From Aphrophora alni (taxonomy: Eukaryota; Arthropoda; Insecta; Hemiptera; Aphrophoridae): a stretch of DNA of 64,000 nucleotides. This document shows, in pieces, positions 53,611-62,908 of this stretch (positions are counted from its first letter, which is position 1; every line of letters starts with the position of its first letter). The translations under genes and the position numbers were made by a program. The notes under the pieces were generated by a model, which had not been told where the DNA came from, searched no databases, and saw only the letters and a program-made list of their open reading frames with translations. The DNA lies in contig OY740773.1 in NCBI GenBank assembly GCA_963513935.1, forward strand, positions 97,821,291-97,885,290. Reading direction: 5' to 3'.

Positions 53611-53910
53611 CAGGGATTACCGTTAGATCTTTTACCTATGAGTTTTTCTTCCTGCACCAGTTCCTTCGTTTTTCTTTCAATCCAATTTGTCCTACGTTTC
53701 GGTAGATTTCTTTTATCCAGGAGACTTATAGCCTTTCATTTTCCTGATAACACAGGGCCTTCTTTGCCAATTCTCTTCAGGTGACCGTATAAAATGTTAG
53801 CTTTCTTTTTGAAATTGTTATAGTTTTGTCTGTGAACCTTTCTGTATAATTCTTCGTTTCACCTCTTAGTTGGTACTGAATTCTATTAAAGTTGTTTTCT
53901 TGGGTCATAG
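53611..53910 (-). pseudogene. LINE C-terminal remnant
   Basis: Minus strand, largely open: EELYRKVHRQNYNNFKKK, then ANILYGHLKRIG and, after one stop, LDKRNLPKRRTNWIERKTKE followed by LVQEEKLIGKRSNG. This is the Y-G-H-L-x-R-M and K-R-R-T-x-W-I/L-x-x-V-x-x-D-L pattern common at the C-terminus of insect non-LTR retrotransposon polyproteins. Broken by a TGA; borders the CCTAA-bearing repeat. Confidence 0.65.
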
Positions 53911-54021
53911 AATTTTCCTTAGGAACTTTCTCTCTTATTATTATTAGTCGTAACTTTATTTAATTTTTGTAGAAACTACATATATAAGTATTGTTGGATT
54001 TTAATTTTAAAGTTGCATATT

Positions 54022-54254
54022 TTCTTCTTGTTGTTTAAAAGGTGAAAATCCTTGCAGTCATCATCGCATTAAAAGAAGAAAAAGACGTAAAATAAAGACC
54101 CCTGTCCTTGAATACTCTAATGTCAGTGTCGGAGAGTACAAGAGTTGGTCAAGAGGAAAGATGAAAGAGAGGGGACTAACCCAAGATTACATGAAAAAAA
54201 AGTATATCCAGCTAAGCTCTTTCGGTAATGCCACCCTCGTATAGTGAGCCCCAA
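54022..54254 (+). mobile_element. SINE-A copy, tRNA-like part deleted
   Basis: CTTCTTGTTGTTTAAAAGGTG, AATCCTTGCAGTCATCATCGC, AAAGACGTAAAATAAAG, AAGAGTTGGTCAAGAGG, AACCCAAGATTACATG and TATAGTGAGCCCC. Sits 180 bp before the reference copy. Confidence 0.8.
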
Positions 54255-54430
54255 ACAGTAAAGCTGCCAACATTTAGAAGCAACCTTACAAACTGTTTTG
54301 TTGCTTAGTGTCTAATTTATGTCTCAGAAGTTGGTAACAAAACGAATTTGTGTAACCTTTGAAACTTCTCTCGCATGAATTGCGGCGAGAACCCCGCGTG
54401 CTGATCTAGGCTACCCCGGACCTTATAAAC

Positions 54431-54761
54431 CTCTTTAGTTGTTGTTTGAAGGTGAAAAGTATCCTGATGATCTAATAGTTAGTGTTCTGGCATCACGAGT
54501 GAAAGGTTCCGGATTAAATCCCCTTGTGGGTTCAAACTTCTCCGTCATCGCCGTTTTAAAAAAAGGAAGAAAAGAACATAAAATAAAGAACCCTTAGCCC
54601 TCGAATACTCTAATAGAGTTATTGTAGGAAAATAATAAAAGCTGGTCAAGAGAGTATTTATAAGGGAGATGAAAAAGAGGGATCTAACCCAATACTACAT
54701 GAAAAAGGTGTAGATCCAGCTGGGATCCCTCGGGATTACCAGTAGGCAAGCCCCTGAGGGA
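54431..54761 (+). mobile_element. SINE-A reference copy, 331 bp, with tRNA-like promoter region and 9-bp target duplication
   Basis: Flanked by CTTATAAAC on both sides (54422-54430 and 54762-54770), a typical retroposon target duplication. Order: 5' leader TTGTTGTTTGAAGGTGAAAAG; tRNA-like segment about 54461-54541 with an A-box-like TCTAATAGTTAGTG (54471) and a B-box-like GGATTAAATCC (54511); then the body shared with all other copies (AAGAAAAGAACATAAAATAA, TAGCCCTCGAATACTCTAAT, GCTGGTCAAGAGAG, GATCTAACCCAATACTACATG, GTGTAGATCCAGCTGG, CTCGGGATTACC, GCCCCTGAGGG). A Pol III promoter plus a target duplication supports a SINE. It is the only copy here retaining the tRNA-like segment. Confidence 0.8.
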
Positions 54762-54770
54762 CTTATAAAC

Positions 54771-55022
54771 AACCAAAATTTCAGCTACTTTAAAATGTAC
54801 CTACCAATTATTCTCAAATTTGATGTTAATCAGAAAACAATTTTGTTAATTATCCTGCTCAGATGTTTGTACGTTTTCTTTTTTGCTCAGACAATAATTA
54901 ATTTTAATATTTTACGTATCCTCGATGTTAAACAACGGACAATTATTTCACCCCAAGACACCCTTCAGTTTAAAAGAAGCGGACACCCTAATAGACATAG
55001 GTTCGATAATTATTAAATAATG
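54771..55022. other. No gene seen
   Basis: An open frame at 54795-55016 (plus) is A+T-biased and hydrophobic, without domain evidence. Confidence 0.4.
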
Positions 55023-55025
55023 TCA

Positions 55026-55262
55026 ATAAAAAAATATATAAACTGTTAGCTTTAACTTGGGTTTGAGTTCGCGGCCGGCGTATGTCTCCACTTGAACCTC
55101 TCTCAAGTCCTTCACACCTTTGTACTCAGCCATGATCTCTCCGTCGGCTCTCTCTATTGTTCTGAAGAGCTCTCTGTCTCTTTCTATCTCTATAATGTTT
55201 ATTCTATGACGAAACATATTTTCTACGACGCTGGGGGTCTATGCGATTCCTTTAGGACGGTG
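55026..55262 (-). CDS. Candidate last coding exon, possibly fibulin-like C-terminal module
   Basis: Minus strand, open from GCATAG (acceptor-like, 55263) to TGA at 55023. The product reads RHRINIIEIERDRELFRTI, ERADGEIMAEYKGVKDLREV, QVETYAGRELKPKLKLTVYI then FFY. The order F-R-T-x-x-R-x-D-G-x-x-A...R-E-V-x-V-x...K-L-x-L-T-V-Y-I resembles the fibulin-type C-terminal module (G-x-F-x-x-R...P-R-E-x-x-L-D-L-x-M...R-L-x-I-x-V), which also ends the protein. Codon choice and G+C (GAG, GCC, CGC) differ sharply from the A+T-rich flanks. Fibulins are secreted calcium-binding matrix proteins; no EGF exon is seen upstream to 64000. Other extracellular beta-sandwich proteins remain possible. Exon status is more secure than the family. 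Confidence 0.45.
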
Positions 55263-55439
55263 GGTGTTCACGGTTCAGTTCTTGCTGTAGTCATCTAACG
55301 TAACCTATTTAACGGGGGCATTCTTGGATAACAGTTTCAATGTCAATACCTGTCTCGTTACAATTCAGTTTATTGGGAATCTTATAAAAGGCTAGCATCA
55401 GGATTTCGATCGTTACTGTTCATTTTTAGTCAATTCATT
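55263..55439. other. No gene seen
   Basis: Spacer upstream of the candidate exon. Confidence 0.35.
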
Positions 55440-55725
55440 GAAAAACAAGTTGATGGGCGCCATCGTGGTACTTACCCAGACAACTTAGACTTTGTAAGAA
55501 ATTAAATTGATAGATCAAGGAGTCTTATCTTGTAGGTTTAATTAGTTTAAAACAGTTGTTACACAGGAGTTATAAACCTTGTAATTACACTACTTTCGAC
55601 GTCGACTGACCTTGTAGATTAAACAGTCTCCACTCGCTTCGCTCGGCAGGTCTCAAAGCTATATGTGAAGAAACCTCCACTCGCTACGCTGTATCGGAGA
55701 CTCGGCCTTGTTGGATCTCGTAATG
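55440..55725 (+). repeat. Repeat B copy, near full length with duplicated 3' block
   Basis: AACAAGTTGATGGGCGCCATC, GTGGTACTTACCCAG, TAGATCAAGGAGTCTTATC, AAAACAGTTGTTACACAGG, then CTCCACTCGCTTCGCTCGG and again CTCCACTCGCTACGCTGTATC, CTCGGCCTTG and ATCTCGTAAT. Confidence 0.75.
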
Positions 55726-56202
55726 GAATAAATACATTGCTTGTCAGAGGTCGAAACTTCCTATTTCTCACCGTAGAGTTGAAGTGTTGGTACCTCTCTT
55801 TGTGGAATTGCATTGAAATCTGTAAATTGTAAATTGAATGAAATAAATAAAGTAAAATAGTCATTTCGAATATTCAAACGGTCGCCATTTTAGATAGGAG
55901 CAAGATATCGACCTCTAGTTTGCGCAGTTGTATTTTACTAAATAAGTCCTTTAACAGGAGGGGTCACTCGATGGGGGTTTCTATTAAAGTTTATTGGGTT
56001 GCCTCCAAAACCCCCATTTTTGGTGGACAGATAAAAATACCTCATTTGCCAGAATAGTTTTGTATCGCCAGAAGACATACATAAAACTTTTTTTTTCCTC
56101 TTTTGGTTTTCACGGTCCGAGACTTTTTGGACACTTTGTATATATACCTTTGTAAAAATTACAGTTTAGCCGTGACTAGCTCACCCCTTCTGATGAAAAA
56201 CC
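55726..56202. other. No gene seen
   Basis: A GGTCACTCGATGGGGG patch near 55960 but no frame; the rest A+T-rich. Confidence 0.4.
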
Positions 56203-56358
56203 CTCAAGGTTTAGGACCTATATTTAGTACGGGCGTGTTAATATCGAAGTACCCTTACTGGATCTACACTTTTTCATGTTGTATTGGATTAGATCCCTCT
56301 CCTTAGTTTTTCCCAGCGGATCTCTCTCGACCAACACTTCTTCTCTTCTGACTCCTAT
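56203..56358 (-). mobile_element. SINE-A copy, truncated
   Basis: CCCTCAAGGTTTAGG, TACTGGATCTACACTTTTTC, TTAGATCCCTCTCC and ATCTCTCTCGACCAACACTTC; lacks the 5' leader. Confidence 0.65.
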
Positions 56359-56498
56359 TTTACTGTCGTTAACTATCATTTAGAAAAATAAATTGAATAA
56401 ATTCCATATTGCCTTATGAATGCTTTAAAATAAGTTTATTACTAAATTACTTACGTCTTAGCAATCTTATGTTTAGTATTTATTTATTAATATTTCAT

Positions 56499-56533
56499 TA
56501 CAGCTGTTTCGGTATAACATATACCATCATCAG
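56499..56533 (-). ncRNA. Small hammerhead ribozyme motif (ACAGCTGT type), left arm
   Basis: Minus strand: exact CTGATGA, T, GGTATA, loop TGT, TATACC, GAA, ACAGCTGT, A. Stem II six perfect pairs; eight-base palindrome; GUA cleavage triplet. Stem I: TGTTTCAT before the core pairs with ATGAAATA after the cut (seven Watson-Crick pairs, one G-U). All elements present. Confidence 0.75.
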
Positions 56534-56758
56534 ATGAAACAACACGTTAACACAACACACTGATACACATTTCACAAAAATAAATAAACATATAGAGTGA
56601 ACAGTTGACCACCACGTTAGAAAGATGTGGCTATATTATCTCAACTATTTAAATTTTATTTTATATTATTTTCGACTTGTACTGCAGTACCAAACATTTT
56701 ATGTTTATTTATTTTTGTGAAATGTGTATCAGTGTGTTGTGTTAACGTGTTGTTTCAT

Positions 56759-56793
56759 CTGATGATGGTATATGTTATACCGAAACAGCTGTA
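56759..56793 (+). ncRNA. Small hammerhead ribozyme motif (ACAGCTGT type), right arm
   Basis: Identical in the core, both stems and the palindrome to the copy at 56499-56533 but on the plus strand, with the same TGTTTCAT/ATGAAATA stem I. Confidence 0.75.
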
Positions 56794-57059
56794 ATGAAAT
56801 ATTAATAAATAAATACTAAACGCAAGATTGCTAAGAAGTAAGTAATTTAGTAATAAACATAAATTGAATCAATATGGCAGCCATTGTAAACAATTTTCTG
56901 TTCATTTCCGTTTTATTCAACTTTTAAGACACTAAATTAAATAAACATTTCCAGATTACAATTTTACAAGTAATGGTATTCAACATGACGATAACAAATG
57001 GTGAAGTTTTTGTTTAAAATATAATCTCGAACATTGATCTCACAAGAAAATGTAATATC

Positions 57060-57290
57060 CTCACAGTTACGAGATTGTAGCGAGTGGAGGCTCTTCACAA
57101 ATGTACAGCTTCGAGGCCCAAGTAATGGACACGAGCGAAGCGACCTTTGATCTACCAATACAATTTAATATTTCTTACAAAACCTAAGAGACCAACTTTT
57201 GGATGTTACTTTAGTAGATCAGCTTGTATAACATTGTATGATGGGGCTGGGTAACTACCATGATGGCGCCCAACGAGGTTTTTATATCGC
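57060..57290 (-). repeat. Repeat B copy, near full length
   Basis: Inverse order: TACGAGATTGTAGCGAGTGG, AGGCTCTTCACAAATGTACAG, TTGATCTACCAATACAATTTA, ACCAACTTTTGG, ATAACATTGTATGATGGGGC, TGGGTAACTACCATGATGGC and GCCCAAC. The minus-strand frame 56964-57158 is part of this repeat. Confidence 0.75.
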
Positions 57291-58341
57291 GGTAATTACC
57301 TAAAGGTTTTATGCTTTACAACAACAAGAAAAATCGAAAGATTTTCCTTTCCAAGAAGTCAAAGTATCAGATTTAGGTAAAAACGTAGATCTATATGGCA
57401 GTAGGCCTACTTATGAAAACTTATGAAAACTACAAGAATCAAGAATTTAAAAAAGTTATGGTAACTTATTTTTTATAACCAAATTTTATATTTCTATGGA
57501 CGACCCCACCAAAATCCTCTATCCACTTTACACATTTATAAAACTTCACTGCGCCTTATTAGACAAGGACAGGCAAGTTGTATATCTCTGTTTTGTTTTT
57601 TTAATAAATGTTTCACTTCCATTTAAAAAACTTCCTTACTCTAACATAGCTCTGATTTAAATAAAAAAACGTAATTCATATTGGTGTACCTTATTCAATG
57701 TTAGCAGATCCCTGGTAAAAGTTTCTTCTTCCAGTGAACTCTACCTAAACTGCACGACTCGCAAAACAAATAGTAACCTATTGAAGCAGTCCTTAATGTG
57801 CCAATTTGATTGATTTCCTCTTCTAAACTCTCTTTAAATCTTCTTCTTTATATTATCATGATGCCGACTATATTGTACTCCAATCGATAAAGAGTTTCCA
57901 TTATAAAGTTTCAGGCTGTTTAGCGACAAGGGGACGAGTAAAGATGGTTTCTAACCTAACAAAGCGAATTGAACCACAATTGCGGAAGCAAAAAAGGAGT
58001 TTACAAATTGTCCTTCATACAAAACAAATAAAAATAAACGTTTTAACTGAATTAACAACACTAAAACTAGATAACAATCGTAAAGTTTGATAAAAGTCAA
58101 TAAGCAGAAACATAGCATGTTTTATGGCTGTAAAGGGACTGTGCAACAAGTTAACTATGATAAATTCAAGAAACTTTTTTTTTTTACTTTTTGATTGACA
58201 AATTATCCTTCGAACTGTCATTTGTGCAATGTTTTTGCACCATTTATGATTTTTTTATTGCATACATTTTATGAAATATACACATGGGATTTATATCTAA
58301 GTATTTAGTACATAAAAACAATGTTTATACGATAGCAATTC
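57291..58341. other. No gene seen
   Basis: A+T-rich, short frames only. Confidence 0.4.
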
Positions 58342-58530
58342 CGAAGCCCTCTCTCTAGGTGGATCTACACATTTTTTCATGTAGTATTTTCATCTCTCTC
58401 TTTCATATTTCCTATCAGGTCTCTCTTAACCAACATTTGTTCTCTTCCTACCCTAATGTTATAGAGTATTCTAAGATTATTTTTATGTTCTTTTCTTCAT
58501 TTATGTAAAACGATGATGGCTAGAAGTTTA
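58342..58530 (-). mobile_element. SINE-A copy, 3' truncated
   Basis: CTAGGTGGATCTACACATTT, TTCATGTAGTATTTTCATC, AGGTCTCTCTTAACC, TAGAGTATTCTAAG and AAACGATGATGGCTAG. Confidence 0.7.
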
Positions 58531-58999
58531 ATCTAGCAATATAAAGTATTCTATTATAGTAATTTACAACTATTAATTACAGTAGAATGATAAAAACAAT
58601 TCGAAGAAGAAGAAACTAAACGAGAACTATTAAAAGAATCTGTTCAATTACAAGCAGACGTGAAAGATTGCATTTAAAAAGTTTGTCAACTTGTATTACT
58701 CCCATCGTTAAATATGCTTTCATTTCAAGAGGCACGCTCCTAACAGTACAGTCTGGTCTGATGTAAAGTTGCCCCCGGCTGTCTGTGGTATGAAACTTTT
58801 TATAAAAGATTGAGGAAACATTTTAATAAAAAGAAAACCTTGAAGACTTCTTTTAAAGGATTAAAAATAATTTATTTTGATATAAAGATTTTTTAAATAC
58901 TTACAAATATGTGTACAAGGGATATTACGGATTAAACCCCGGTTAACTCAAAATACTACAGTATAGGGTAAGTTTGATAGTCGTAATAAATGTTGACTT
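58531..58999. other. No gene seen
   Basis: Nothing supported. Confidence 0.4.
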
Positions 59000-59680
59000 C
59001 AGGTAACCAAAAATAGTGACGAAATTCCACTGCGCAATCATGTTTTACGTGTTCGTTTTGTCTGTGTAGACTGGTTGCAACTTACAGACAGACAAGCGCA
59101 TGTTATTACAAAGGTCCTTGGTTTTATCTACGGACTCTAATAAATAAATACAAATCAATGAAAATGCAATCCATTTTTTAATGTTTGAATTGTTTGTCTC
59201 ACATCTCACAAAAAACTACTTTTACCCAACGTATTTTTCATTGTGTGGTTAACTTGGGTTGTATTCATTATACAAAAAACTATAATATATGACTTCGCAC
59301 TGCAATTTTATTTCAAAATAATTTTTTTTTTCATATTTGTAGGTCACGCCGTGTTCAAGTTGTGGTTCAGATATGATGTCGACACTTTAAATTTGGTCTA
59401 GCGGTGATACATTAATTTTTTTTTCGAATAAAGATACATATTCGTAATCAGAATAGCTTCCAGTTTTATTTGATACCCCACACATATTGTTTCAAAACAA
59501 AATTTTGTTCAATTCGATAGTTTTTGCCTCTTAACTACTCCAAGGTCATTTTTTTTGTCACCGCTATATTTTGCCTTAATGTGGGACAATACAAAGAATA
59601 TAAATCCAAAGTTTTAAATTTATAAGATTTATCGTCTTGTTTGTGATTGCGACTTACAGATAGATAGACGGACAGACACC
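59000..59680 (+). repeat. Repeat D copy, longest
   Basis: GCAACTTACAGACAGACAAG, CTACGGACTCTAATAAATAA, TCACATCTCACAAAAAACTAC, ATACAAAAAACTATAATATATG, ATTCGTAATCAGAATAGC, CCACACATATTG, CTACTCCAAGGTCAT and GACTTACAGATAGATAGACGG. The opening and closing ACTTACAGA.AGA blocks suggest direct repeats at the two ends. Confidence 0.65.
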
Positions 59681-59727
59681 TAACTTAACCTAACCTAACC
59701 TAACATAACCTAACCTAACCTAACGTA
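59678..59727. repeat. Interstitial (CCTAA)n tract
   Basis: CCTAACTTAACCTAACCTAAC continuing for about 50 bases with ACATAA interruptions; on the other strand TTAGG, the common arthropod telomere motif. Follows a repeat D copy. Too short and interrupted to be a telomere. Confidence 0.8.
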
Positions 59728-60563
<836 letters not shown>

Positions 60564-60814
60564 GTGATTCAAAAAGAAGGGTTCAAAACTAAACAGTTGG
60601 TACTTCTGTTTGCATGAATTAAAACAGCTGATTGTTGCAACATTGGAAAAGGCATGTTTATATGTTTGTTTTGATAAGGTTATGTTTTGTCTTGGTTGCT
60701 TGGTTGACTAACGCTAAACCGTTTATCAAATGGCTATCATAAAGCAAGAAAGAGTTTTGAGAGAGAAAAAAAAAATATTGGGTGTTCTTAAGACCACACG
60801 TTAGAAGTGAAAAC

Positions 60815-61080
60815 TTATGCAATATTTTTTGCATTGATTTTAGTTTGACTATGTATATGAGTTTGAGAAAGTTAGTGCTATATTTTTCGTAGATTTTTAG
60901 TTTTAATATATATGGGTATGTGAGAAAGTTTGTGCGATATTTTTTCATTTATACTAGTTTAACTATGTATGCGAATTTTGAGAAAGTTAGTGCAATATTT
61001 TTCGTAGATTTTTGTTTTAATATATATGGGTATGTGAGAAAGTTTGTGCAATATTTTTCGTAGATATATGAGTTTATATA
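60815..61080. repeat. Minisatellite, alternating 55-65-bp units
   Basis: GAGAAAGTTAGTGC or GAGAAAGTTTGTGC followed by (A/G)ATATTTTT occurs at about 60863, 60929, 60980 and 61036, alternating with GTTTTAATATATATGGGTATG. The 96-codon minus-strand frame is repeat sequence. Related single units lie at 20262 and 61910. Confidence 0.8.
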
Positions 61081-61775
61081 TACGCTGTGCGCGCGTATCC
61101 GTTGTCTCTATATATTAAAGTTGCATTACGGTAGTGTGCGTGACGCGATTACTATTGAAAAAGTCCATCCCAAAAAGTACCCAACGCGCCAATAGAAGTT
61201 TTCACTTCAAAAATGAGTGATCATATTTTCACATTCATCATAACACCATTAAAAAAAAGTATCAATAATTTTTTTTTATAGTGTTAATGTTTGAATATTC
61301 AACAACGGTGGACATTTCGAACATCAGCTGTAAGACTAGTCTTAATTTTGTGTAAAGATTTAATAATTGACTTATTGTTAAGATAACAAATGTTAAAATA
61401 ATAATCTATTAAACAATAAAATACAATATTGACTATTTATGTTTGTTATAAAACCCTAAATTCAACAGAATCCATAAAACAATAGGCTACATATATAACT
61501 GAAATTAAAATTAAATATTAAAAATTAGTTTTTATTTCAAAGGATTTTAAACGGAACTTTGGGTGGTGAACGTTCGAGGGTTACATCTTGTAAACTAGTA
61601 AGATTATTTAAAAAAAAATACCCAAAAATAAAGTCTTATAATTTTACTTAAAATGCAAATCTAACGTATAACATGGGTTTCTATAAAAAGAAGTGTAAGT
61701 GGCCGCCATATTGGAAAAAGAGGGATGTATTAAAAAAATTCAAATACACCATTTTATTATATAGGAAAAAGTAGG
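61081..61775. other. No gene seen
   Basis: TGTGCGCGCGTATCCG and GTGTGCGTGACGCG at 61085-61148 are unusually rich in CpG and GC for this window but form no frame. Confidence 0.35.
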
Positions 61776-61802
61776 TAAGGTAAGGTTAGGTTAGGTTAGG
61801 TT
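61776..61802. repeat. Interstitial (TTAGG)n tract
   Basis: AAGGTTAGGTTAGGTTAGG, about five units. Confidence 0.8.
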
Positions 61803-62643
61803 GATGTTTTATGTAAATCTTAGTTTCAGAGATTCTAACGGCGGCCCAGTTAAAAAAGACACTGTATATTTTTACTTATTTATTTAGCGTTTAATTTTGC
61901 GAACTGGTGTGTGAGAAAGTTTGTGCAATATTTCTACATCTTTTATTGCGTTTGTGCATGTGAAAGTCACGATGTTTTTTGTACAACTCAGACCCAGACT
62001 GTACATGATGTGTTGATATCCATCTGAACAACGTTAAATGGTTCGGCCAATATTTCAACGATGATACGAATCTTCCAAGGATAATTTTAGAGACACAAAG
62101 CTAGTCTTTGATACTGCGCATGCCTAGCCAGGCTCTGTGACGAAGCAACTAATTAACCGTTGCCCATTGCTGAGCTCTCAATGAAAATGAACCAGATAAA
62201 ATTAATTGTCACATCTCTAAACATTTATCATTTTTGAAATAGATTTTTGTTATTTCAATATGATTGGTTCATTTGGACATACATCTAGTTTTAATAGTGT
62301 GGACATACTGTTTGTGTGCATGATTTTGTAATATTTTAAATTATAATATATTTATGACGTTTTTACGTAACTTGTGGAACTATAGAGCGTTTGTGATCTT
62401 AGGACAGACTTTTGTCTCTTGATTTATTTGGTCGTAAATATAACCAATTAAAAAAAAATGAAAAACTTATTATAAAATCTTAATAAAGATGTCAGTGTTT
62501 GTTTCTTGGAAATTAAGAATAATTGTTTTGTTCCGTCAATTTTGTTTCAAATTAATTAAATACTCTAAAACGAATCACGTGATTCTAGTAACTTAAGTTG
62601 AGTTAACATTAAGTTAAGTTAAACAACCAATGACTGTGCTTTT
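61803..62643. other. No gene seen; one element tip
   Basis: CGGCGGCCCAGTTAAAAAAGACACTGTATAT at 61839-61870 looks like the right tip of a palindromic element (ATACAGTGTC); no partner arm found. Confidence 0.35.
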
Positions 62644-62684
62644 TTCTTGTTGTTTAAATGCGAAAACCTCTAGGTAATTATCGT

Positions 62685-62740
<56 letters not shown>

Positions 62741-62908
62741 AAAGATCTTAAAAAGACCCTCGAATACCCTCGGGAGATCGGAAGGGCACAACATTTGATA
62801 AAGAGAGATATGATAAGAAAGATGAAAGAGAAGTATCTAAACTTGGACTACACAAAAAAGATGTAGATCCAGCAATGTCCCTCGGGATTGCCACTGTTTC
62901 TGAGGGGA
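62644..62908 (+). mobile_element. SINE-A copy with internal (TA)n expansion
   Basis: TTCTTGTTGTTTAAATGCGAA, CTCTAGGTAATTATCGTCTTA, then about 25 TA units (62686-62735), AAGATCTTAAAAAGACC, CTCGAATACCCTCGGG, GACTACACAAAAAAGATGTAG, ATCCAGC and CCTCGGGATTGCCAC. The frame 62748-62981 (minus) is SINE sequence. Confidence 0.8.

Larger units (their letters stand above)
56431..56857. repeat. Hammerhead inverted repeat, arms about 160 bp
   Basis: Left arm 56431-56595 and right arm 56698-56857 are nearly identical inverted copies (TTTATTACTAAATTACTTAC, TTAGCAATCTTATGTTTAGT, TTAACACAACACACTGATAC, TTCACAAAAATAAATAAACAT), separated by about 100 bp. Each carries one hammerhead motif, so each strand encodes one. 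Low arm divergence suggests a recent or converted element. Confidence 0.85.

Noticed and set aside
54461..54541. A genuine tRNA gene
   Set aside because: A- and B-box-like blocks are present but no complete cloverleaf can be drawn and the segment is embedded in a SINE copy.
59678..59727. Chromosome end
   Set aside because: The CCTAA tract is short, interrupted and continues into ordinary sequence on both sides.
60658..60948. 96-codon minus-strand frame with internal repeats
   Set aside because: It is the minisatellite read through (repeated YSTNFLKL-like segments), not a repeat protein.
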